A stretch of 64,000 bases of DNA, from the NCBI GenBank assembly GCA_024234815.1, contig JACKNO010000001.1, forward strand, positions 992,001-1,056,000. The letters run 5' to 3'. Below are positions 16,816 through 25,571 of this stretch, one piece after another. A model generated the notes under the pieces. It did no database searches and was not told where the DNA came from. It worked only from the letters and a program-made list of their open reading frames with translations. The first letter of the stretch is position 1. Each line of letters starts with the position of its first letter. This DNA comes from Pseudomonadales bacterium. Its GTDB lineage: Bacteria; Pseudomonadota; Gammaproteobacteria; Pseudomonadales; Halieaceae. The position numbers were made by a program, and so were the translations under genes.

Positions 16816-18330
16816 ATGCGTCACGTGCTCCTGTTATCACTTTTGCTTGTTGCCCTTCAACTTCAGGCGGCGGGCCCCGATGAGCAGGCGATTGACAGCA
16901 TCGCGGGCAGGGCGCTTGTCGCTTTCGATGTTCCGGGCATGGTCGTCGTGGTGGTCAAGGATGGTGAGACCGTGCTCCTCAAAACTTATGGACTGCGTGA
17001 CGTGGAACATGCGCTGCCGGTTACCCCGCACACCTACTTCCGGCTGGGTTCTACAAGCAAGGCATTCACCACGGCGGCGCTGGCACTGCTGGTGCAGGAG
17101 GGCAAGCTCAACTGGGAAGATCGGCTGACAAAGTACCTGCCCGAATTTCGACTGCACGATGAGGGTGCCACGCAGGCGTTCTCGATTCGCGACATGCTCA
17201 CGCACCGGTCCGGTCTCTGGAGCGGGGCTGGCGATTACATGTTATGGCCCGAGCCTTCGGGCTTCACCCCGGCTGAAGTGATCGCCAATATGCGTCACTT
17301 CAGGCCGGTGACACCCTTTCGCTCGAGCTACGCTTACAGCAACGCTTTTTACGTCATGGCTGGTGAGCTGGTCGCAAGGATTTCGGGTATGACTTACCAG
17401 GCCTTCGTGGAGGCGGAACTCATTAAGCCGCTGGGCGTTGCCTGTTTCGCCGGAGCTGTGCCGGAGGAGGCGATGGCGGACGCCGCGGAGCCCTACGTCC
17501 CCTATCAGGGCGCGCCGCTTCGGGTGGATCGCAATCGCCTGACTACCCAGACCCCAGTGATGGTGGCCGCGGGCGGGATCGCCTGCAACGGCGAGGGTAT
17601 GGCGCGCTGGATGAAGGCCTTGCTCGCCGGTGGCAAGGGCGTACTTGCGCCGGAGAGTATCGCCGAACTCTGGACCGGTGTGACCCCGCTGCCGGTATCG
17701 GCCCGGGAAAAAGAGCGGGACGGCACGACGCGCCGCGCCTACGCACTGGGCTGGCGGATTTCCGACGTGAAGGGGTATGAGACGGTTTCCCACACAGGAA
17801 TGCTGCTGGGCTTCCAGTCACAGGTGGTGCTGGTGCCCGCCAGGGGCCTGGGTATTGCGGTGTTGTCGAACGGAACGAGCACCCGGGCGCGCTCGGCTGT
17901 GAGCCAGGCCCTGCTGATGGGCTGGCTCGCGCCCGACGAAGCGCCTCGAAACTGGATCGCGGAGTACACGGCAGCTTCCGCAGTACCCGGCGCAGAGCCG
18001 CAGCTGCCGAACACCGTTGAATTGCCGCTGGAGGCGTATCGCGGTAACTATGTCGACGACTGGTTCGGCACCGTGACAGTGACGATGCGCGAGGACGGCG
18101 CGCTGGGCCTGGCCAGTACACGAATGCCTGCCATGACCGGGAAAATGCTGCCGCGCTCGGGCCATGAATTCCTGGTGAAATGGGATGACCCCACCGTGGA
18201 CGCCGACTTTATCGCCCGCTTCGAGCCGGGGGTAAATGGATCGATCCTGGGCTTACGGCTTGCAAGTACGGCACATAGTCCAGGGCAGGCGAGCGATCTC
18301 GATGCGATGCATTTCGTTCGGGCAGATTGA
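16816..18330 (+). CDS. Periplasmic serine hydrolase, beta-lactamase/class C PBP fold
   Basis: The 504-residue product starts at ATG 16816 with a signal peptide (HVLLLSLLLVALQLQAAG). It has the three active-site motifs of the family: STSK (Ser79-Lys82), YSN (174-176) and HTG in the second half. A C-terminal extension of about 110 residues (VELPLEAYRGNYVDDWFGTV) resembles the DUF3471 beta-barrel found after such domains. Substrates of this family range from peptidoglycan-derived D-amino peptides to esters, and none can be chosen here. It stands alone downstream of the LysR gene. Confidence 0.88.
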   Translation: MRHVLLLSLLLVALQLQAAGPDEQAIDSIAGRALVAFDVPGMVVVVVKDGETVLLKTYGLRDVEHALPVTPHTYFRLGSTSKAFTTAALALLVQEGKLNWEDRLTKYLPEFRLHDEGATQAFSIRDMLTHRSGLWSGAGDYMLWPEPSGFTPAEVIANMRHFRPVTPFRSSYAYSNAFYVMAGELVARISGMTYQAFVEAELIKPLGVACFAGAVPEEAMADAAEPYVPYQGAPLRVDRNRLTTQTPVMVAAGGIACNGEGMARWMKALLAGGKGVLAPESIAELWTGVTPLPVSAREKERDGTTRRAYALGWRISDVKGYETVSHTGMLLGFQSQVVLVPARGLGIAVLSNGTSTRARSAVSQALLMGWLAPDEAPRNWIAEYTAASAVPGAEPQLPNTVELPLEAYRGNYVDDWFGTVTVTMREDGALGLASTRMPAMTGKMLPRSGHEFLVKWDDPTVDADFIARFEPGVNGSILGLRLASTAHSPGQASDLDAMHFVRAD

Positions 18331-18396
18331 TGTGAGGCAATCGGTTTGCTTCTTTTTTCCGCCTGCTATAACTTCCTGACGGAGGGGGAACATAAC

Positions 18397-18828
18397 ATGG
18401 ATGCAGATCTGCGGCGGCGCCGCGAGCAAGTTGTCAGCGAGCATTTCGCATCGGAAGTCGACCAGGAGTTCGACAGGACGCTCGCCACATTCGACACACC
18501 GCACTACGAGATCATGGCGACTAACGAGATTTATGACGGGGCGCAGGAAGTCATGAACTACTATATCGCGACGCGGACGGCGTTTCCGGACCAGCGCCAC
18601 GAAAATGTCAGGATGCATTTTGCCGAGGATTGCGTGATAACCGAGTTCGACCTGCTGGGTACCAACAATGGCCCCTTCTATGGAATGGAGCCAACGGGCA
18701 AATCGTTCCGGGTGCCGGTCTGTGCCATTTTCTTTTTCGAGGGCGACAGAATTGTAAACGAGAGAATTTACTTCGACTCAGCCAGCCTGGTGACGCAAAT
18801 AGGTCGAGCCCATATACTCACAGCCTGA
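18397..18828 (+). CDS. SnoaL/NTF2-like fold protein
   Basis: The 143-residue product follows a strong GGAGGGGG ribosome site at a proper distance from ATG 18397. The sequence pattern (long first helix RREQVVSEHFASEVDQEFDR; HYEIMATN; central cone strands; FFFEGDRIVNERIYFD) is that of the SnoaL-like polyketide-cyclase/NTF2 superfamily, which includes ketosteroid isomerases and uncharacterised ester cyclases. The conserved 'F.GDKI..E.iYfD' ending is clear. The catalytic function is unknown. Signal peptide absent, so cytoplasmic. Confidence 0.75.
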   Translation: MDADLRRRREQVVSEHFASEVDQEFDRTLATFDTPHYEIMATNEIYDGAQEVMNYYIATRTAFPDQRHENVRMHFAEDCVITEFDLLGTNNGPFYGMEPTGKSFRVPVCAIFFFEGDRIVNERIYFDSASLVTQIGRAHILTA

Positions 18829-18986
18829 GTGGGTTTGGTTCGCTACTCAATACATATTGTTCTCAGCGAAGCGCAAAAAGGCCTCGCCTGCTTGTGAGGA
18901 CACCGCCATTCCTGTTGGTGTAACAGTAACGGCGGGTTTTATCGCTGGGGAGCTGCTTTTTCAGTCCGGGGGATCGGGTGCCCGAC

Positions 18987-19526
18987 TCAGGCTCGCTTGC
19001 GCCTGGACACCGATACCAGGCCGAGTAAAGCAGAGCCGAACAGCCAGGCTGTCGCTGGCAGGGGAACAACCGCCGGTGGCCCGTACTCAGTGGTGTGGCT
19101 CCACGCGTCACCCAGCGCTGTTACCGTTACGGTACCGCCTGAAGTATTCTCGAAATACCACAAGGAGCTTGATTGCTTGATCGAGAAGTACTGGAGGTCT
19201 GTCGTATACGTGTTCTGCTCCACATCTGTCTTGTTGACATAGTTAACTGTGTCGCGAGCGGGGTTGAACTGAATCAGCAATTCGTTCAAGCGCGCCAGCT
19301 CGCCCGTGGGGTTGCCAGCCGAGGCATACGCATCCGCGTCGGTCCCGCTGAGTTGTATAAGTCCCGGGTTGGGTCCTGTAAACCCCGAGCATGAGGGGAC
19401 ACAGGTTATCTGGTTGCTGGGTCCGTTGTAGCCGGCCAGTGAGATGGTGTTGGCATTGGCGGCGCCGGCGAGCAGGCATGCTGAAAATGCCATTAGCGCT
19501 GCGCCTGGTGTGATCACTCGTTTCAT
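18987..19526 (-). CDS. VPLPA-CTERM/PEP-CTERM exported protein
   Basis: The 179-residue product has an N-terminal signal peptide (FSACLLAGAANA) and a C-terminal tripartite sorting signal: VVPLPATAWLFGSALLG, a hydrophobic helix, and the basic tail SRRKRA. Such tails are processed by exosortases that couple protein export to exopolysaccharide in many environmental Gram-negatives. The mature part is Ser/Thr/Asn-rich with a likely disulfide (CVPSC). ATG 19526 was chosen because it begins the signal peptide. No exosortase gene is in this window; another substrate lies at 53551. Confidence 0.8.
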   Translation of the reverse strand: MKRVITPGAALMAFSACLLAGAANANTISLAGYNGPSNQITCVPSCSGFTGPNPGLIQLSGTDADAYASAGNPTGELARLNELLIQFNPARDTVNYVNKTDVEQNTYTTDLQYFSIKQSSSLWYFENTSGGTVTVTALGDAWSHTTEYGPPAVVPLPATAWLFGSALLGLVSVSRRKRA

Positions 19527-19838
19527 AAAATGGCCCTGTTTAAAATACGGTATTTGCATCCCGTAAAAAGCAAACTTTGTGCCATTTGCAGAAAAGGTAA
19601 CTATATCAATAGCATGGATCAATCGAGCTATTTCTGGAAAGCGGGCTTTGTAAAAATTTTTGACGATCTGGCGAGAAAGAAAATAGCGGTTATTGAACAC
19701 AGGGCGATCCGTCGGCAAACGCGGACCATTCAAATCGCCGCTTTCGTTCAATCCCGCGGTTTTAAAAGTGGATGGCCGCTAGTGTAATTTCCTGCCGGAG
19801 GCTGATAATGACGGCAGCTTCAACAAACTGGATATTAC
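19527..19838 (+). other. Divergent intergenic region, AT-richer than its surroundings
   Basis: This 312-base stretch separates the divergent VPLPA-CTERM and retropepsin-like genes and must hold both promoters. A short open frame from ATG 19614 (about 58 codons) has no recognisable similarity or ribosome site and is not called. Confidence 0.4.
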
Positions 19839-21152
19839 ATGGTATTCGCAGCAAGGCTGTCGGTCTCCCTGGCACCCGCCCGTTTCAAATTATGTGTATC
19901 GCGACTGGTAGTATTCGCCATCGGATCGTTCCTGATCGCAACCGGCGCTTGCGGGGAAGTGCGGGATTTGAGTAGCGCTGCCGCAACCCCGACCGCCGAG
20001 TCCCTGCTTGCCGGCGCAAAGCCCGGGAGCAATAACTTCCACGCGACGGTGGGGTTTCGGCTGACACAGAACACCATCCAGCTGAACGCGCAGCCGGGAA
20101 GTGCGTCGTCCGTAGAATCCTTTGTCCTCGACTCAGGCGCACCAATGACGATCGCTCCGCGACTGGCGCGCGAGCTCGGTCTCGAGTCCCTGGCAAACGT
20201 CACGCTGGCAGGGCCAGAGGGTGGGCGCCTGACGGTGCCCGTAACGCGATTGCCTGAGATCGGGATTGCGGGAATCGAGTTTCAGGATGTTGGGGCGGTC
20301 GTCGATTGGGTCGAGCCTCCCAGCGAACTCGCGTGTCTGTCCACCGCTGGGCTGATGGGCGCGAGCATGATGCAAGCGGCCATCTGGCAGATTGACTTTC
20401 AATCCGGGACAATCGCAATCACGGATTGCCTGTCAAAGCTGCCGGGTCTGCCGGACGCGATGCGGATCCCGTTCAAGCGTTCAGACGCCGCCGGATCTCC
20501 ACGCATTTCGGTGGGGGTGAGCGATGCCAGCGATGTATCCCTTCTCGTCGATCTCGGTTTCAACGGATCTATCGCGATTCCGACGGCCCTGCTTGAGCAA
20601 TCCGGTGATCGCATCGCCGATACGGCGCCTGCCGAAGAGGGAGGTGTGGCGTCGACGGTGTTTGGGGAAAAGTCCTCCGTTGTTCGTATCGCGAGGATGC
20701 GGGAGCTGCGCCTCGGAGATCTCCGCCTGGAGGATTTCCCCGCTGTCACGGGGTCGGCGGTCTCTGATTTTCATGTCGGGATCGAGTTCTTCCGCCATTT
20801 CCGAGTGACGGTCGACTGGCTGCACAATGATCTGTATCTCGAACTCCGCGACAACAAGAGTGCGCTTTACCATGACTTCTCCTCCTACGGATTCTCGTCA
20901 CAGCTGCAGGGTGACGGGCTTGTGGTCGGCGCGGTCTGGCGCGGGAGTGCCGCGGATCGGGCCGGTATGAAACCGGGGGATCGATTGCTTGAAGTTGGCG
21001 GTATCGACACGAGAATTGCCGACTTCCCGATGCTGTGCAAGCTGAAGGATGCGATGGGATTGTTTGGGAGTAACCGCGCTCCAGTGTCCGTCACCTGGAT
21101 GCACGAAGGGCGAACCGAGACGCTGCTGGTCGACAGGGTGCCGCTTTTGTGA
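19839..21152 (+). CDS. Envelope retropepsin-like aspartic protease with PDZ domain
   Basis: The 437-residue product has an N-terminal membrane/lipoprotein-like signal (LVVFAIGSFLIATGAC). Two retropepsin-like segments follow: FVLDSGAPMTIAPRLA near residue 95-110, with the D-S-G catalytic triad motif, and LLVDLGFNGSIAIP near 235, where the motif is D-L-G. A PDZ domain ends the protein (LVVGAVWRGSAADRAGMKPGDRLLEV). This order, two pepsin-like lobes plus PDZ, is known for bacterial 'aspartyl protease family' proteins. Thr is replaced by Ser in the first motif and by Leu in the second, so one lobe may be structural. Substrate unknown. Confidence 0.8.
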   Translation: MVFAARLSVSLAPARFKLCVSRLVVFAIGSFLIATGACGEVRDLSSAAATPTAESLLAGAKPGSNNFHATVGFRLTQNTIQLNAQPGSASSVESFVLDSGAPMTIAPRLARELGLESLANVTLAGPEGGRLTVPVTRLPEIGIAGIEFQDVGAVVDWVEPPSELACLSTAGLMGASMMQAAIWQIDFQSGTIAITDCLSKLPGLPDAMRIPFKRSDAAGSPRISVGVSDASDVSLLVDLGFNGSIAIPTALLEQSGDRIADTAPAEEGGVASTVFGEKSSVVRIARMRELRLGDLRLEDFPAVTGSAVSDFHVGIEFFRHFRVTVDWLHNDLYLELRDNKSALYHDFSSYGFSSQLQGDGLVVGAVWRGSAADRAGMKPGDRLLEVGGIDTRIADFPMLCKLKDAMGLFGSNRAPVSVTWMHEGRTETLLVDRVPLL

Positions 21153-21212
21153 GCTTGACCTTCCAGTCGCTGGAAAGATTACATTACTTCCAGAGCCTGA
21201 AAGGAGCATCCC

Positions 21213-21815
21213 ATGCAACAAATACTGACCCTGTTTCTGCCCCTGTATTTCCTCCTGTTCTTCGGTTTTGCATTCCTGTGGCGAAGCTGGAGAACCTATC
21301 GATTGACGGGTGTAAACCCCTACCGCCTGCTGGGAAACCCCGGTCCGGAGGAGATCACAAGTCGCTATTTCCGGCTGCTGCCGTTTCTGTCGCTCCTGGT
21401 TATGGTGGTGTACCTGCTGCCCGGGCGGTACTACGAATACCTCGCCCCATTTCGCTGGCTGCACGGCGAGGTGTTGCAGACGCTGGGCCTGGTGATTATG
21501 TCCGTAGCGTTGGTAATAATAGTGATTGCACAGGGGCAAATGGGCGAAAGCTGGCGCATCGGGGTTGACTACGACCACCGCACCGAGTTCGTGCGGCAGG
21601 GTCTGTTCAAGTACTCCCGCAACCCGATATTCGCGGGCGTCATGCTGAGTGTCATCGGTTATTTCCTGGTATTGCCCAACGCGGTGACCCTGCTGATCAT
21701 GACGCTAGATCTGGTATTGATACAGATACAGATACGGCTGGAAGAGCAGCATCTCGCGGCGGAGCACGGTGATGTATACAAGCGCTATTGCGATGAAGTG
21801 CGGCGCTGGGTTTAG
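21213..21815 (+). CDS. Isoprenylcysteine/phospholipid methyltransferase-family membrane protein
   Basis: The 200-residue product has about five transmembrane helices and the C-terminal signature of the ICMT/PEMT family (GLFKYSRNPIFAG, then RLEEQHLAAEHGDVYKRYC and a final VRRWV). Family members use SAM to methylate lipids or prenylated thiols within the membrane; bacterial members are mostly uncharacterised. It is preceded by AAGGAGCATCCC and is separated by 60 bases from the protease gene, with which it may be co-transcribed. Confidence 0.8.
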   Translation: MQQILTLFLPLYFLLFFGFAFLWRSWRTYRLTGVNPYRLLGNPGPEEITSRYFRLLPFLSLLVMVVYLLPGRYYEYLAPFRWLHGEVLQTLGLVIMSVALVIIVIAQGQMGESWRIGVDYDHRTEFVRQGLFKYSRNPIFAGVMLSVIGYFLVLPNAVTLLIMTLDLVLIQIQIRLEEQHLAAEHGDVYKRYCDEVRRWV

Positions 21816-21975
21816 CGTTCAGTCCCACCCATATATGAGCCCTGACAGGAGAGGCTCCTGCATTGACTCGATTGGCCGGGAGCGCCGTACCCGATCCGTA
21901 CCGATTGGCAAGCAGGACTTTCTTCCGAGGGCGTCTATACTGATTCCCTCATCGTGATTCTGCTCAAGGGTTTCC

Positions 21976-23394
21976 ATGAAGTATTGGAAGGCGGCCGTTT
22001 TATTGCTCGTGTTAACTTTCTCGCCAACAGATGTGGTCCAAGCGGATGAGCTAACCAGAATCGTGCAAGAGGACCTGATCAGTTTGGGCTACGACCCGGG
22101 TCCGGCAAACGGCGAGGCTGCCACCAGGACCATCATTGCCGTGGCTAAATTCCAGGCCCAGCACAATCTGGAGGCCACGGGAGAGATTACGCCGCAATTG
22201 GCTGGAATAATCAAAGCCACGCTTGCAAAGCGCAGTGGTACGGCAACAGCCACTCGGCAGGCCGTGACCGCGCAAACCACAAGTCGTCTGTCGATAGCTC
22301 AACCTGGTACAACCGTCCGAAATGTTTTTGGCCCGGAGGTCGGTCTGGGGGCTAACCGGTGTCGGGGTGCCTGTGGCGGCAACTGCCCCAAAAGCTGTGC
22401 AATCGAGATATTCTACGAGTGTGCGGGATCGTCACAATTGCGACGAGTCGAAGCCTTTGCCTGCGGAACACATCCGGGCTGCCGGGAACATGATGCCTGT
22501 CTTGACACATGCCTGCAGGAAAACGCGGAATCCCGGGAGTGCCAGCCTCGATGTGACGTCATGGCGATGGAGGCGTATGGTTTTGAATCGTCGGCATCGT
22601 GGCTGTTGGGGAATGGTCCCTACGATGGCGAGATCAGGTTTGAGTATACCCGGCAGGGTGCGGCCGAACTCGAACCTGCCTATCGCTGTCCCGCGGGAGC
22701 AACGCGACAGTGTAGCGAAGATTTTGCTTGCGTCGACGCAAACGGGGCTAGTGTGGATCCTGTGTTCGATTCCTATCCTGCCGCGAAGGCCGGCGCAATG
22801 CAGATCGCCGAATTTCGCGCCGGACCTGTTTGTGGTAACAACGCCGACAGGGTTTGCGTGCAGTCGGCAACTATCCAGCTTTCAGGAGACGATACCTGCC
22901 CGGGTGGAAAATGCACTCGCTTCGGGATGGAGTTTGACTATCGTAACGCCGATCCCACGGTACCGCTGGAGTGCGCCACCTCAACACGGGGCGGAGATGA
23001 CGATTTTATCGGTGACCTGGTAAAGCTTGGCGGAGATGCCCTGGCGTCCCGCGGTGTTGGCGCCGGGGAGCAGGAGGGCGACGGCATGGGACAACTCCTC
23101 GGTTTGTTCGGGAAGGTGATTGCCAGTGGCGATTCACCGGAAGATGTCCAGGTCACCATTACGCCTTTTGATGAAAACGGCAACCCGATTGAGTCGCAGC
23201 GCGTGGGTAGCGAGCCCGGCAATGGACCGGCGCCGATTCCGCGCACTGTCGACCTGCCTGCTGTAAATGGTCACCTGTTTGTGCCGATGTACCAACTGGC
23301 CTCCGCTTCGAGGCCGGGGGAAGTGAAAGAGCGCCGGGTGACCTGCACGCATAAAGGCGAACCGGTTCTGGAAACCATTTTCGTATTGCGATAG
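21976..23394 (+). CDS. Exported peptidoglycan-binding protein with Cys-rich, PLA2-like HD motif
   Basis: The 472-residue product has a signal peptide (1-23) and a peptidoglycan-binding type 1 domain at 24-85 (LGYDPG...TIIAVAKFQ...GEITPQLAGIIKA). A Ser/Thr linker leads to a cysteine-rich region (about 125-260, some 20 Cys). Within it, CREHDACLDTC (Cys169, His172, Asp173, Cys175) looks like the CxxHDxC active-site helix of secreted phospholipase A2; the preceding Ca2+ loop is not clearly recognisable. The C-terminal third is a beta-rich domain without a match. The same peptidoglycan-binding domain recurs in the genes at 23433 and 24712. Confidence 0.7.
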   Translation: MKYWKAAVLLLVLTFSPTDVVQADELTRIVQEDLISLGYDPGPANGEAATRTIIAVAKFQAQHNLEATGEITPQLAGIIKATLAKRSGTATATRQAVTAQTTSRLSIAQPGTTVRNVFGPEVGLGANRCRGACGGNCPKSCAIEIFYECAGSSQLRRVEAFACGTHPGCREHDACLDTCLQENAESRECQPRCDVMAMEAYGFESSASWLLGNGPYDGEIRFEYTRQGAAELEPAYRCPAGATRQCSEDFACVDANGASVDPVFDSYPAAKAGAMQIAEFRAGPVCGNNADRVCVQSATIQLSGDDTCPGGKCTRFGMEFDYRNADPTVPLECATSTRGGDDDFIGDLVKLGGDALASRGVGAGEQEGDGMGQLLGLFGKVIASGDSPEDVQVTITPFDENGNPIESQRVGSEPGNGPAPIPRTVDLPAVNGHLFVPMYQLASASRPGEVKERRVTCTHKGEPVLETIFVLR

Positions 23395-23432
23395 TGCAAT
23401 CCGGGTTTTTGGCCAGTTCTGTATCGCTATAC

Positions 23433-24509
23433 CTACTTTTCTACTTCCGCCTCTAATATACCAACCAACTGCGGTGTGACTTCTCCCGTGACCTCCAGTC
23501 CTTTTTCGGCCTGGAACTGGGAGATCGCGATGCTGGTTTGCATCGACGCTTCGCCGTCAAGCTTGCCCGGGTCGTAGCCAAGCGCCTTGAGGTGAATCTG
23601 CACTGTCTGGGTCAGGTTCCCGGGTGAGGGTGTGGCCTTGTCTGGCGCAGCCTCCTGCGGCTCGTCTTCCGCCATGCCAAACAGCCCGCCAATCCCCATG
23701 CCCTTTATCAAGCCTTTTGTGCCTTCGGATACACTCTCTGTGACGCTCTGGATCGCATCGGTATCGCTGGCTGATGAATCGGAGTCGGAAGACTCCGCTC
23801 CCATCCCCATCATTTGCCCAAGGTTGGAAAAGCCTGCACTGAAACTCATCGGCTTGAGCCCGGCTGGTAACTCGAAGTATGCGGGGTCCTGTTCCCGCAG
23901 GTTAAGCTCAGAGAACTGCATGGTAACGTGCTGCTCATCAACGCTCCTGTTCGAGTAGACCATGTCGAACTTGATCGGCACGCCCGTCTTTGTCACCCAG
24001 ATGAAGCCGACGCCAGATCCTTCCCTGTCTGTGAAGCGCGCCTTGTACTTGGTGGAAGAGTGGCCATTTACATCCTCATCTCCCACTTTTTCGATCTCGC
24101 TGAATTCCAGGCCATTGGAGGCTTGCATCATGCCGTCATCCAATGATTCCTCCTTGTAGAACCCCATCGATGGCATCAGGATGTAGCTCTTTGCCAGGTC
24201 CTCGCGCAGGATCACCCCCGCCGTCATATTGCCCATGTACATCTCGGTGTACATTTTTCCTGGCGCGCGGCGTTCAGTCATTTCAACCTGGCCTCCCTGA
24301 AACTCGATGACCCGAATGCCATCGTAGGAGACATTCTGGTCAATGCCGAACTCTGCGGCCCAGCGGTCGTAGGGATGCACCGCAAATACCGTGGACGCGA
24401 AGAGACCCAGGCAAACGACGGACAAAAGTTTGCCCAGCCGAAGCGCCTGTCCCCGAACTCTGCGGCCTGAGGTTTGTTTGTATCTATCCAGTTGAATACC
24501 GATATTCAT
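23433..24509 (-). CDS. Exported DUF4412/LolA-like protein with C-terminal peptidoglycan-binding domain
   Basis: The 358-residue product starts at ATG 24509 (GGAG seven bases upstream; an ATG at 24521 lacks one). The signal peptide ends near STVFA. Residues about 60-225 form a beta-rich domain reminiscent of DUF4412/LolA-type lipid-binding folds (TAGVILREDLAKSYILMP, then GFIWVTKTGVPIKFDMVYS). An acidic/Ser-rich linker and a Gly-rich helix (LIKGMGIGGLFGM) lead to a peptidoglycan-binding domain at the very C-terminus (LKALGYDPGKLDGEA...GEVTPQLVGILEA). In its neighbours the same domain is N-terminal, a case of domain shuffling within one locus. Confidence 0.75.
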   Translation of the reverse strand: MNIGIQLDRYKQTSGRRVRGQALRLGKLLSVVCLGLFASTVFAVHPYDRWAAEFGIDQNVSYDGIRVIEFQGGQVEMTERRAPGKMYTEMYMGNMTAGVILREDLAKSYILMPSMGFYKEESLDDGMMQASNGLEFSEIEKVGDEDVNGHSSTKYKARFTDREGSGVGFIWVTKTGVPIKFDMVYSNRSVDEQHVTMQFSELNLREQDPAYFELPAGLKPMSFSAGFSNLGQMMGMGAESSDSDSSASDTDAIQSVTESVSEGTKGLIKGMGIGGLFGMAEDEPQEAAPDKATPSPGNLTQTVQIHLKALGYDPGKLDGEASMQTSIAISQFQAEKGLEVTGEVTPQLVGILEAEVEK

Positions 24510-24711
24510 GAAGTACTCCATAGTCTGATTAGCTTACTTTCCCTGTTTTCCTCTACTGCAACGCCCCCGGTCATCGCTCCGCGGCCCACTTCAGCCGGGA
24601 TCAAACTGCTTCTCCTTGCACCGGGTTGGCCTTGTGTGCCGATGTTTCAGGAAAAATCACAGTACAAAATCTGTCGAGTTCGATTGCTGTGGCCCGAGCT
24701 GTTTACCAACC

Positions 24712-25296
24712 TTACGGGTTCGTACAGGAATCGATATCACTCTGGGATATACCAAGGTCCTTCGCCGCCCCCTCGAGGTCGCTAATGGTGGCATTGACGG
24801 AGGATGCATCCGATGCGGTGGTGGATATCTGCGCCGCCGTTTCCCCCCCGGCGTACCGGGAAGCCGTACGTGAAACGGCACTGAAGAGTTTGCCGAATCC
24901 GCTTTTCATTTGGGCAGTTTTTTGGGCGGCTTCCACCTTCTCCTGCAGACATGCTTCCTGTCGCGCCTTCAAGTCGGCCTGCGCTTGCGCCGGGGTGGCA
25001 GTGGCCGCCACGGAAGATGGCGAGGCGCTGTTGGCGCCGCCCTGTTTCGACAGTGTCGCCTTGATTACTCCGGCCAATTGCGGGGTTATTTCGCCCGTCA
25101 CCTCCATATCGTGTTCCGACTGGAATCGGGAGACGGCGATAATCGTCTTGGTGCTGGCGGTGCCTGTTACGCCGCCCGTGTCATAGCCCATGGCCGTCAA
25201 ATCCTGCTGTACGATCTCGGTCAACTCGTCCGCCAGGGCCGCGCCCACCAGGCTGTAAGCCAACACTATAACGAGAATGACCGATTTCCCACGCAT
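24712..25296 (-). CDS. Exported protein with N-terminal peptidoglycan-binding domain
   Basis: The 194-residue product starts at ATG 25296, with GGAGAG upstream. Signal peptide (VILVIVLAYSLVGAALA), then a peptidoglycan-binding domain (LTAMGYDTGG...TIIAVSRFQ...GEITPQLAGVIKATLSK) nearly identical in pattern to that of the 21976 gene, then an Ala/Gln-rich helical tail with a Cys pair (EACLQE and DSCTNP). No catalytic domain is visible. The family relationship with the two neighbours is clear; the role is probably envelope attachment. Confidence 0.75.
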   Translation of the reverse strand: MRGKSVILVIVLAYSLVGAALADELTEIVQQDLTAMGYDTGGVTGTASTKTIIAVSRFQSEHDMEVTGEITPQLAGVIKATLSKQGGANSASPSSVAATATPAQAQADLKARQEACLQEKVEAAQKTAQMKSGFGKLFSAVSRTASRYAGGETAAQISTTASDASSVNATISDLEGAAKDLGISQSDIDSCTNP

Positions 25297-25317
25297 GCCT
25301 GAACTCTCCAACGCGAA

Positions 25318-25335
25318 TATAGGTGAGCACCTATT
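25318..25335. promoter_or_regulatory. Short inverted repeat upstream of the 24712-25296 gene
   Basis: ATAGGTG-AG-CACCTAT, seven-base arms around a two-base centre, lies just upstream of the ribosome site of the gene on the minus strand. It could be an operator. Coordinates are approximate to one or two bases. The rest of 25336-25571 shows nothing notable. Confidence 0.3.
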
Positions 25336-25571
25336 ATAGATGCTGTTGGAGAAAAGTCAGTCCGTCGGGCTAGTGCCGGACCATATTACCGAAGTATAGC
25401 GGCGTGAACGATAATCGGTGCCATCCGGGTAGCCAGGCACTGAGCAACAGTCAGTCGCAACCAGCGCTATGGGCCAGGGCCGGTAGTGAGCTGAACCAGT
25501 CGGGTGTCAACGAAAAGGCATGGGTGAGCGCGCGGGAGATAGTGGAGATGGCTTTTTGCAATCCAGCTGAG

